Shown: positions 1-5,737 of the stretch, piece after piece | Layout of the letters: every line of letters starts with the position of its first letter | Numbering within the stretch: position 1 is the stretch's first letter | NCBI GenBank assembly: GCA_028277195.1 | Contig: JANQGS010000047.1 | Span: forward strand, 1 to 11,618 | DNA from: Candidatus Gastranaerophilales bacterium | GTDB lineage: Bacteria; Cyanobacteriota; Vampirovibrionia; Gastranaerophilales; UBA9971 | Direction of reading: 5' to 3' | DNA length: 11,618 nucleotides | The notes under the pieces: generated by a model | Database searches by the model: none | What the model was told of the DNA's origin: nothing | Seen by the model: the letters and a program-made list of their open reading frames with translations, nothing else | Translations under genes and position numbers: made by a program

Positions 1-743
1 TCAGGTTCAGGCCTTTCCCAGTGCAGTGAAAGCAAGACATTGCCCACAAGGGAAACATTTACTTTCAGGGAGAGTTTCCAGGGCTCGGTTTCAAAAATCA
101 GCTGTTTTTTCGTGTCATTGTCAATTACCTCCTCAACCTGTGCCAGCAGGGGCATTATAATGTCAATCTTATTTGAGGGTATATTATGCCAGATTATATT
201 TTTCTTAACCATTTCATACTTAAAAATATTTTGCAGCAGGGCGAGTTCCTTTTTTTGCGGGGCATTAAGCTCAAATGTCCCATTGCCTTGCTTTTGGGCT
301 TCCAGCACGACCCTGAGCACCTGCTCAATGTTTTTGACAATATCCTTTTTGTCCCTGGATACTACCTGTATTCCGAGAAATTTAGCGTTTTCCGGGGCAT
401 TAAGTATAAATTTATAGTTGCCGAGGGGATTTTCCGGTTCGCGGTTTTTTTGCGCCGGGGGTTCAATCAGGTTTTTTTCCACCCCTTCCAGGGCAACGCA
501 GATAGCATGCTTGCACCACTCTTCATTAAGCGGGCAGGTACATTGTGCTTTTAGTTTGTCTCCGGAAAAATCGAGCTTAACATCGTATTTATCCTGGAAA
601 GAGCCTTTTGTTGAGGCTTTTATTGTGGTTCCCTCGACTTTAGCCTCGATTAACTGGCCTTTTTTGTAATAGTCATAGCCCCTTCTCCAACTCCCCGGGG
701 CTGACAGCTCTTTTATGTATTTAAAATTGAATTTTTTCGTCAT
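1..743 (-). CDS. SWIM zinc-finger protein, probable N-terminus of a SNF2-family helicase (partial)
   Basis: The minus strand is open from an ATG at 743 to the left window edge: 247 complete codons and no stop, so the C-terminal part lies outside. Residues 68-79 read CTCPLNEEWCKH, which is the CxC-x6-CxH zinc-binding pattern of a SWIM domain (C68, C70, C77, H79). The residues before it, with SWRRGYDYYKKGQL at about 18-31, are the usual lead-in of bacterial SWIM proteins. In many bacteria a SWIM domain here precedes an uncharacterised linker and then a SNF2 ATPase motor; SWIM is thought to bind DNA or protein. The helicase motor itself is not visible, so that part is inference from family architecture; a stand-alone SWIM protein is the alternative. 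No strong Shine-Dalgarno precedes the start. It lies 84 bases downstream of the secreted-protein gene on the same strand, with a possible promoter between. Confidence 0.75.
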   Translation of the reverse strand, partial: MTKKFNFKYIKELSAPGSWRRGYDYYKKGQLIEAKVEGTTIKASTKGSFQDKYDVKLDFSGDKLKAQCTCPLNEEWCKHAICVALEGVEKNLIEPPAQKNREPENPLGNYKFILNAPENAKFLGIQVVSRDKKDIVKNIEQVLRVVLEAQKQGNGTFELNAPQKKELALLQNIFKYEMVKKNIIWHNIPSNKIDIIMPLLAQVEEVIDNDTKKQLIFETEPWKLSLKVNVSLVGNVLLSLHWERPEP

Positions 744-806
744 AAAAACCAAACAAAGGAATTCCCGACCACTTAAAAGCCTCAAGTGCTCAATTATCCA
801 AATAAT

Positions 807-833
807 ATTATAACAGCATTTTGCTTTTTACAA
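807..833 (-). promoter_or_regulatory. possible promoter for the SWIM/SNF2 gene
   Basis: On the minus strand a perfect TATAAT (807-812) lies 15 bases downstream of TTGTAA (828-833), a fair -35 match with a short spacer. Predicted transcription start is near 800, giving a leader of roughly 57 bases before the ATG at 743. The -35 overlaps the stop codon of the upstream secreted-protein gene. Motif match only. Confidence 0.35.
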
Positions 834-1670
834 CTCTACTCTTTTTTTAACCCAATTTTTAAAGCTCTCTATTCTTTTATTTTTCAGGTAATTATTATTT
901 GTTGAATAAGAGTGACCATCCCTGGTCGTGAGGCCATCCCTGGTTTCCTTATTTACATTTGTCGTTGAAACTATGTTACTGTTTACCCTGGCGTATCCCG
1001 AGCGGTTGGTTGCGGTAAATACTTTAACGGTAACGTCTTCAGATATTTTTTCGGAGAATTGCTTTATTTTTTCGCTGGAGAGAATATTATCATTAAGTGA
1101 ATTTACAGGGACTTCAAAATTTTTGGTTTTTATTTTTTTGCGGTAGGTCTCCTCAAAATCCACAATGCAGCTCTGAGTGTCAATCAGCGCCGTATCAACA
1201 TTCAGGGTGTAAAACGACTGTACGGGCTCAACCTCTGTAATCCCGATTTTATAGAGAAGCGGTCTTTTAAGTATCATATCCTGGAGGCTGAAACTTGATG
1301 ATACGAGTAAAATTTTATCAATATCGAGTTTTTTTGTTAAAAGCCCGCAAAGTCTATAGTCAATTACCTTGCTGTCCTTGTAATTCCTTAAAAAGTCCCG
1401 GTAGTCCTCATATAACCCCTGTGACATCAGGAGTTTTTCCGATGAGTTCAGGTCAATCGCATTAAAGCGCAGGTTTTTATTAAGCTCATTTAGGATATCA
1501 TTTGCCATGAATTCTGAAATATTCGGGTAAATGCTGTAGCTGGAGTTTGATGTGGCAACATTTACGGGCGAAACAATTACACGTATCTGCTCAGCGCCAA
1601 CCGGCTGCGGAAGAACACAGAATAAAAATACACAAGTGCATAATAAAATTTTCAAATAAGACCAAACCAT
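828..1670 (-). CDS. secreted protein of unknown function, possible CsgG-like fold
   Basis: This encodes 280 residues that I do not recognise as a named family. The N-terminus is a clear signal peptide: a short basic start (MVWSYLK), a hydrophobic core at about 8-23, and a likely signal peptidase I site after VGA (residues 24-26). The region after cleavage alternates strand-like and helix-like segments (IRVIVSPVNV, then an amphipathic stretch with FMANDILNELNKNL, then DKILLVSSSF, then YTLNVDTALIDT followed by FEETY). This order resembles CsgG/TolB-N-like periplasmic proteins, where a strand, a helix and a (V/L)DxxTG-like strand recur; this is a faint, pattern-based guess. The C-terminal 60 residues are Ser/Thr/Asn-rich and hold a small six-residue duplication (TRDG twice). 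No lipobox is seen, so the protein is probably periplasmic or exported. It is divergent from the aldo/keto reductase gene. No strong ribosome site is visible. Confidence 0.75.
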   Translation of the reverse strand: MVWSYLKILLCTCVFLFCVLPQPVGAEQIRVIVSPVNVATSNSSYSIYPNISEFMANDILNELNKNLRFNAIDLNSSEKLLMSQGLYEDYRDFLRNYKDSKVIDYRLCGLLTKKLDIDKILLVSSSFSLQDMILKRPLLYKIGITEVEPVQSFYTLNVDTALIDTQSCIVDFEETYRKKIKTKNFEVPVNSLNDNILSSEKIKQFSEKISEDVTVKVFTATNRSGYARVNSNIVSTTNVNKETRDGLTTRDGHSYSTNNNYLKNKRIESFKNWVKKRVEL

Positions 1671-1714
1671 ACAAGTCCATTATCAATCAATAAACACCCG
1701 GGTTAATCCTTTAT

Positions 1715-1745
1715 TTAACTGATTTATGCTATTGTACTCTATAAT
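1715..1745 (+). promoter_or_regulatory. probable promoter of the aldo/keto reductase-dapL unit
   Basis: A perfect TATAAT sits at 1740-1745, with TTAACT (4 of 6 matches to TTGACA) at 1715-1720 and a long 19-base spacer. Predicted transcription start is about 1751-1753. That gives a leader of about 30 bases ahead of the ATG at 1782, which has its own ribosome site. Confidence 0.5.
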
Positions 1746-1781
1746 TGTTAAATGGAAAAAAATTACTATAGGGAGAAAACC

Positions 1782-2741
1782 ATGAAAACATATAAATTAA
1801 GTTCGGGGTATGAAATGCCGCTGTTCGGCCTGGGCACCTGGAAGGCAGTGCAAGAGGACGAGCTGTACAACGCCGTTAGGGAGGCTATAACCATTGGATA
1901 CAGGCATTTTGACTGCGCTAAAATCTATGCGAATGAAGCGGTTGTCGGAAAAGCGCTGAATGACGCTTTCAGGGCAAATGAGGTGAAAAGGGAGGAAATT
2001 TTTGTTACATCAAAGCTCTGGAATGACTCCCATGCCCAGGGAGATGTCATACCCGCACTACAATCAACATTACGCGATTTAGGCCTTGATTATCTTGATT
2101 TATACCTGATTCACTGGCCTGTGTGCTTTAAAAAAGGCACGGAATTCCCTACCTCCACAGATGATTTTATACCGCCGGAAAACCTGCCGATTTCGCAAAC
2201 CTGGCAGGGAATGGAAAAAGCGGTTGGGCAAGGCCTGGCAAAGTCCATAGGAGTCTCAAATTTTAGTATTAAGAAATTAAAAGAACTGGATAAAACCTCG
2301 AAAATAAAGCCTGCTAACAACCAGGTCGAGCTCCATCCTTATTTACAGCAAAAAGAGCTGTCTGAATACTGCAATGCCAATAACATTGCCCTGACAGCAT
2401 ATTCGCCGCTGGGTTCAATGGACCGCCCTTCATCGTTAAAGCCTGAAAACGAGCCGTCTTTGCTTGAGGATGCCGTGATTGCCCGGATTGCCCAAAAACA
2501 TAACGCAACGCCTGCCCAGGTATTGATTAAATGGCATATACAGCGAGGTGTTGCGGTTATACCAAAATCAACAAATTTTAACCGCTTAAAAGAAAACCAT
2601 GACGCGCAGTTTGTTGGGTTGGACGAACCTGATATGAAGAAAATAGCTTCTTTAGAGCGGAATTTCAGGTATTTAACCGGTTCATTTTTCACCCAGCCGG
2701 GCAGCGGGTATACTTTGGAAAATATTTGGGATGAAGTATAA
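1782..2741 (+). CDS. aldo/keto reductase
   Basis: This is a 319-residue NADPH-dependent oxidoreductase of the aldo/keto reductase superfamily, a cytosolic (alpha/beta)8 barrel that reduces aldehydes or ketones. The full catalytic tetrad is present: D44, Y49, K78 and H111, in the contexts FDCAKIYANE, TSKLW and LIHWP. The C-terminal cofactor signature IPKST...RLKEN is also present and suits NADP(H) binding. The overall pattern (GLGTW, YRHFDCA, SIGVSNF) fits the group that contains aldose and 2,5-diketogluconate reductases; substrate cannot be told from sequence. The start at 1782 is preferred over an in-frame ATG at 1752: it has GGGAG at 1771-1775 and begins directly with the conserved N-terminus, while the ten extra residues from 1752 are not conserved in the family. 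It is followed after 30 bases by dapL on the same strand, so the two are probably co-transcribed; no metabolic link is evident. Confidence 0.93.
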   Translation: MKTYKLSSGYEMPLFGLGTWKAVQEDELYNAVREAITIGYRHFDCAKIYANEAVVGKALNDAFRANEVKREEIFVTSKLWNDSHAQGDVIPALQSTLRDLGLDYLDLYLIHWPVCFKKGTEFPTSTDDFIPPENLPISQTWQGMEKAVGQGLAKSIGVSNFSIKKLKELDKTSKIKPANNQVELHPYLQQKELSEYCNANNIALTAYSPLGSMDRPSSLKPENEPSLLEDAVIARIAQKHNATPAQVLIKWHIQRGVAVIPKSTNFNRLKENHDAQFVGLDEPDMKKIASLERNFRYLTGSFFTQPGSGYTLENIWDEV

Positions 2742-2771
2742 TAATAAAAAACCAAGAGAGAGGAGATAAAA

Positions 2772-3962
2772 ATGAAGCCATCCAAAAGACTCGACAGAAT
2801 CCCCCCGTACCTGTTCGCGGAAATCGACAGGAAAATCGATGAAGCAAAAGCAAAAGGCGCGGATATTATAAGCCTGGGCATAGGCGACCCGGATACCGCT
2901 ACTTTCCCTAATATAGTCGAAAAAATGCACCGGGAAATTGATGATGCCTCTAACCACAATTATCCCCCTTACCAGGGAACAAAGGATTTCAGGCAAGCCT
3001 GCGTTAACTGGATGAAAAACAGGTTCGGGGTTGAGCTCGACCCTGATAAGGAGACGGTAGCCCTTATCGGGTCAAAGGAAGGTATTGCTCATGTGTTTTT
3101 CGGCTATGTTGACCCGGGCGATTATACGCTTGTTCCTGACCCTGCGTATCCGGTTTATGCCAACGCCACATACCTGGCCGGGGGAGAGCCTTATTTTATG
3201 CCTGTAGGCCCGGAGAACAACTACCTGCCTGATTTAGGCAAAATTCCCGGGGAGGTTGCCCGAAAAGCCAAAATTATGTTCCTGAACTACCCTAACAACC
3301 CAACGGGTGCGGTGGCTAACCTTGATTATTTTAAGGAAGTGCTTGAGTTTGCAAAAAAATATGATATTTTAATCTGCCATGACCAGGCATATTGCGAAAT
3401 GACCTATGACGGCTATGTAGCGCCGAGTTTCCTGCAAATAGAGGGGGCAAGGGATTATTGCATTGAATTTTTCTCCCACAGCAAGACATATAATATGACG
3501 GGCTGGAGAATAGCCTGGGCAGCAGGAGGTGAGAAGGTTCTCACACCTTTAAAAACCATAAAAAGCAACATAGACAGCGGTGCGTTCAAAGCTGTACAAA
3601 AAGCAGGTATAGCCGCGCTTGAAACCCCGCAGGAAAAAATAACAGAGCTCAATGAAATATACAGGAGCCGCCGTAATATAATGATAGAAGGGCTAAGAGA
3701 GCTTGGCTGGGATGTTGGGTCGCCAAAAGCAACCTTTTACCTCTGGCTGCCTGTGCCTAAAGGATTGAATTCAGCCGAGTTAGCGGAAATTATGCTTGAG
3801 CGGGCCGGTATAGTTGTTCCCCCGGGGAACGGTTACGGGCCTAACGGTGAAGGCTTCTTTAGGATTGCCCTGACTGTGGATGAGAACAAGCTCAGGGAAG
3901 TGGTTGAGCGGATGAAGAAAGCGGGGATTCATTTTAATATGGCCTCTGGAGCGGTCTATTAG
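2772..3962 (+). CDS. dapL: LL-diaminopimelate aminotransferase
   Basis: This pyridoxal-phosphate enzyme converts tetrahydrodipicolinate and glutamate to LL-2,6-diaminopimelate and 2-oxoglutarate in one step. It bypasses the acylated DapD/DapC/DapE route to lysine and meso-diaminopimelate for peptidoglycan. Its 396 residues are about full family length for a fold-type I class I/II aminotransferase. Visible active-site residues are N176 in NYPNNPTG, D204 and Y207 in HDQAY, the PLP-binding lysine K238 in SHSKTYNMTGWR, the phosphate-binding R246, and the substrate-carboxylate arginine R364 in FFRIAL. The N-terminal RIPPYLFAEIDRK and the GIGDPD phrase are characteristic of DapL and separate it from general aspartate aminotransferases. 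AGGAG at 2761-2765 is well placed for the ATG. It probably shares a transcript with the aldo/keto reductase. Its stop lies 12 bases from the stop of convergent atpG. DapL occurs in cyanobacteria, plants, chlamydiae and some anaerobes. Confidence 0.93.
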   Translation: MKPSKRLDRIPPYLFAEIDRKIDEAKAKGADIISLGIGDPDTATFPNIVEKMHREIDDASNHNYPPYQGTKDFRQACVNWMKNRFGVELDPDKETVALIGSKEGIAHVFFGYVDPGDYTLVPDPAYPVYANATYLAGGEPYFMPVGPENNYLPDLGKIPGEVARKAKIMFLNYPNNPTGAVANLDYFKEVLEFAKKYDILICHDQAYCEMTYDGYVAPSFLQIEGARDYCIEFFSHSKTYNMTGWRIAWAAGGEKVLTPLKTIKSNIDSGAFKAVQKAGIAALETPQEKITELNEIYRSRRNIMIEGLRELGWDVGSPKATFYLWLPVPKGLNSAELAEIMLERAGIVVPPGNGYGPNGEGFFRIALTVDENKLREVVERMKKAGIHFNMASGAVY

Positions 3963-3971
3963 GCTTTTTTT
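3942..3971 (+). terminator. weak candidate terminator after dapL
   Basis: GCCT (3942-3945) can pair with AGGC (3961-3964) across a 15-base loop, followed at once by seven T residues (3965-3971). The stem is only 4 bp and lies mostly within the dapL C-terminus, so it is a weak intrinsic terminator at best. The T-run is the main support. Confidence 0.25.
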
Positions 3972-3974
3972 GAT

Positions 3975-4889
3975 TTATCCCCTGAGGGCCTCAGCCCCGT
4001 TGACAACCTCAAGGAGTTCCTGTGTAATAGAAGCCTGTCTGGCCTTGTTATACTCAATAGTAAGGATTTTTATCATATCACCCGCGTTTGTTGTTGCGGC
4101 TGACATTGCCTGCATCCTTGCGGCCTGCTCACTTGTGGCTGCTTCAATTATTGCGTGGTACACAGTGTTGGAAATATAAAGAGGTATTATTTTCTTTAAT
4201 ACGTTCCTTTCATCAGGCTCAAAAAGCATTTCAGGCTCAATACCCTCTTTTTCTTCTTCCGAGGGGAATACCAGGGGCAAAAGCTGCCAGGCCCTGACTT
4301 CATATGAAAGTGAGGATTTAAAGCAGGTAGTAATGATTTCTACCCTGTCGATTTCGCCGTTTACGTAGCTCTCCGCCAAATCCTCTGCAATAACCGAACA
4401 TGCCCCGGGTGTGGGCACTGCGGGTAACCTGGTATAAAACCGGCCTATCCTCTCAGGGTTAAGTTTCCTTTTAAGGGCCTGGTAGCCTTTATTCCCGATA
4501 ATAAACAGCTTGTAATCCTTCCCTTCGTCTTCGAATTCCTTTATCCTGCGCAGGGTATGCCTTACTACATTGGCATTATAAGCCCCGGCAAGACCTTTAT
4601 CCGAAGTAACAACAATGATTCCGGCTGTTTTCAGTGCCCTTTCGGTCAGCAGTTCAGGGTAGTTATCTATGGCTTTTCGAAAAGTTTCCCCGGTTTTTTC
4701 AATTTCAGGTTTTGCCAGGAATATTCTCCCAATCATTTTTACCAGCTCACCCGAATAAGGCATTGAGGCCCTGAGGCGGGCTTCAGTTTTTTTCACCTTT
4801 GCTGCGGCAACCATTTTCATTGCGCGCGTAATTTTCTGTGTATTCTGAACGCTTATTATTCTTCTTTTTATGTCTTTTAAGTTTGGCAT
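3975..4889 (-). CDS. atpG: F-type ATP synthase gamma subunit
   Basis: Gamma is the central rotor shaft of F1, coupling proton-driven c-ring rotation to conformational change in the three catalytic beta subunits. The 304-residue protein has the two conserved terminal helices that form the coiled-coil shaft. The N-terminal one has the motifs NTQKITRAMKMVAAAKV (residues 16-32). The C-terminal one carries the family signature within 253-302 (SEQAARMQAMSAATTNAG, then YNKARQASITQELLEVV). The central Rossmann-like part has VTSDKGLAGAYN at 94-105. It is longer than the E. coli subunit (287) mainly because of extra residues near 58-87. The long insertion before the (E)M(I/L)FEPD segment in cyanobacterial and chloroplast gamma is missing. 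The gene is solitary: upstream is a 182-base gap and downstream is convergent dapL, so atpA, atpD and atpC are not adjacent. No Shine-Dalgarno is present and a -10 box lies 6 bases before the ATG. Confidence 0.95.
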   Translation of the reverse strand: MPNLKDIKRRIISVQNTQKITRAMKMVAAAKVKKTEARLRASMPYSGELVKMIGRIFLAKPEIEKTGETFRKAIDNYPELLTERALKTAGIIVVTSDKGLAGAYNANVVRHTLRRIKEFEDEGKDYKLFIIGNKGYQALKRKLNPERIGRFYTRLPAVPTPGACSVIAEDLAESYVNGEIDRVEIITTCFKSSLSYEVRAWQLLPLVFPSEEEKEGIEPEMLFEPDERNVLKKIIPLYISNTVYHAIIEAATSEQAARMQAMSAATTNAGDMIKILTIEYNKARQASITQELLEVVNGAEALRG

Positions 4890-4895
4890 ATTATG

Positions 4896-4904
4896 ATTAT
4901 ACCA
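4896..4904 (-). promoter_or_regulatory. extended -10 promoter of atpG, probably giving a leaderless mRNA
   Basis: The minus strand reads TGG-TATAAT (extended -10 element, 4904 to 4896), then six bases, then the atpG ATG at 4889. Initiation usually begins about 6-7 bases past the -10, so the first transcribed base would be at or next to the A of the start codon. No purine-rich ribosome site exists between. The -35 region (TTTTAA at 17-base spacing) is weak, as is common with extended -10 promoters. Confidence 0.5.
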
Positions 4905-5001
4905 ACTAATCCGTAATATTAAAAAATATTAATTTTAGTTAATAATTCTGCGATTGTGGATTTTTAAAAATTATTCAAAATAAAGTAAAATTTGTCAGGT
5001 C

Positions 5002-5048
5002 GTGGTCTCAAAAGCCTCAAAATTAAAAATTTGGACTTTTGAGACCAC
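5002..5048. repeat. perfect 13-bp inverted repeat (long hairpin) between atpG and the NarL-type regulator
   Basis: GTGGTCTCAAAAG (5002-5014) and CTTTTGAGACCAC (5036-5048) are exact reverse complements separated by 21 AT-rich bases. The loop can pair further (CC with GG, AAATT with AATTT), giving an almost continuous hairpin. It lies 23 bases past the stop of the regulator gene, where a transcription terminator for the five-gene signalling cluster would be expected. However, no T-run follows directly on either strand: on the minus strand GACCTGACAAATTTT comes next. It may be a non-canonical terminator, an RNA-stabilising 3' hairpin or a dispersed palindromic repeat. CTCAAAA is also directly repeated in its left half (5007-5013 and 5016-5022). 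Confidence 0.7.
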
Positions 5049-5051
5049 TTC

Positions 5052-5073
5052 TAGCAGTTGCTTAGCAGTTGCT
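5052..5073. repeat. 11-bp tandem direct duplication at the 3' end of the regulator gene
   Basis: TAGCAGTTGCT occurs twice in a row (5052-5062 and 5063-5073), each unit able to form a tiny AGCA/TGCT hairpin. The second copy covers the first two bases of the plus-strand image of the regulator's stop codon (5072-5074), so one copy falls entirely outside the gene. It looks like a recent slippage duplication. Confidence 0.6.
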
Positions 5074-5737
5074 AAACAAGTCCCTCGCGCATGGCAGTAA
5101 CCGCAGCCTGTGTCCTGTCGTCCACGCAAAGTTTTTGCAGGATACTGTGGACGTGAGCTTTGGCGGTTGCCCGGGTTATAAAGAGCCTCTCAGCTATCTG
5201 GGCATTGGACAGCCCCTCCACAATAAGCCCCAGCACCTCAATCTCCCGCTCAGTCAAACCGGCGGCCTTTGCGGCCTTTTGGGGTGAGACCCGTTCCCCG
5301 GGGGCGGTTTTTTCGGTTTTAGTTATATTTCGCAACACAACCTTTGCTATGGCCGGGTCAAGCCAGGCTATGCCGTCATTTACCGCACGAATGGCGCTGA
5401 TTAACTGCTCAGGGTTTGCCCCTTTCATTATGTAAGCGTTTGCGCCCGCTCCCAGCGCCGCAAAAATATCGTCCTCATTGTCCCTTGATGTAAAAATAAG
5501 TATTCTGGCCTCAAGTTTTGCGTCTTTTATTCGCCGGGTGGCTTCAATGCCGTCAATGCCCGGCAAGCCGATATCCATCAGGATAACATCAGGATTTAAC
5601 TCCTTTGCCAGCTCAACTGATTTTTCGCCGTCCTCTGTTTCACCTGTTAGCTCAATATCCTCTACTTTTTCCAGTACCAGGTGCAGCCCCATTCTTGTCA
5701 TTGTGTGGTCTTCGACCAGTAATACCTTTATTGTCAT
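5072..5737 (-). CDS. NarL/FixJ-family response regulator
   Basis: A 221-residue cytosolic transcription regulator that binds DNA when phosphorylated. The receiver domain spans about 1-120: acidic pocket E9/D10, phosphoacceptor D55 in LMDIGLPG, switch T83 and conserved K105. After a short linker (about 135-158) comes a LuxR-type helix-turn-helix at about 159-221, with LTEREIEVLGLI and the recognition region FITRATAKAHVHSIL. The WLDPAIA phrase at 125-131 and DRTQAAV at 207-213 are common in cyanobacterial NarL homologues. The start is secure: AGGGG at 5745-5749 with a 7-base spacer. The ATG overlaps the TGA of the upstream receiver-histidine kinase gene (ATGA), which implies translational coupling and makes that kinase its most likely phosphodonor. 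It is the last gene of the signalling cluster and its only visible DNA-binding output. Target genes cannot be read from the sequence. Confidence 0.93.
   Translation of the reverse strand: MTIKVLLVEDHTMTRMGLHLVLEKVEDIELTGETEDGEKSVELAKELNPDVILMDIGLPGIDGIEATRRIKDAKLEARILIFTSRDNEDDIFAALGAGANAYIMKGANPEQLISAIRAVNDGIAWLDPAIAKVVLRNITKTEKTAPGERVSPQKAAKAAGLTEREIEVLGLIVEGLSNAQIAERLFITRATAKAHVHSILQKLCVDDRTQAAVTAMREGLV

Noticed and set aside
40..669. Plus-strand reading frames over the left edge
   Set aside because: They are antisense to the SWIM zinc-finger coding frame, which is open across 1-743 and carries a real motif.
768..795. Words GACCACTT and AAAAGCCTCAA shared with the 5002-5050 hairpin, considered as a second copy of that element
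   Set aside because: The shared words are 8 and 11 bases, in a different order and without the long stem; chance in AT-rich intergenic DNA is a sufficient explanation.
1752..1781. ATG at 1752 as the aldo/keto reductase start
   Set aside because: It lies at the predicted transcription start without a ribosome site, while 1782 has one and matches the family N-terminus. Kept only as a finding about possible leaderless initiation.
2339..2996. Minus-strand reading frames over the aldo/keto reductase and dapL
   Set aside because: Both underlying plus-strand genes are complete with all catalytic residues; the antisense frames show no conserved features.
5002..5074. Hairpin plus tandem repeat considered as a CRISPR fragment or transposon end pair
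   Set aside because: There is only one inverted repeat and one short tandem duplication, no spacer-sized periodicity, no transposase and no evident flanking target duplication.
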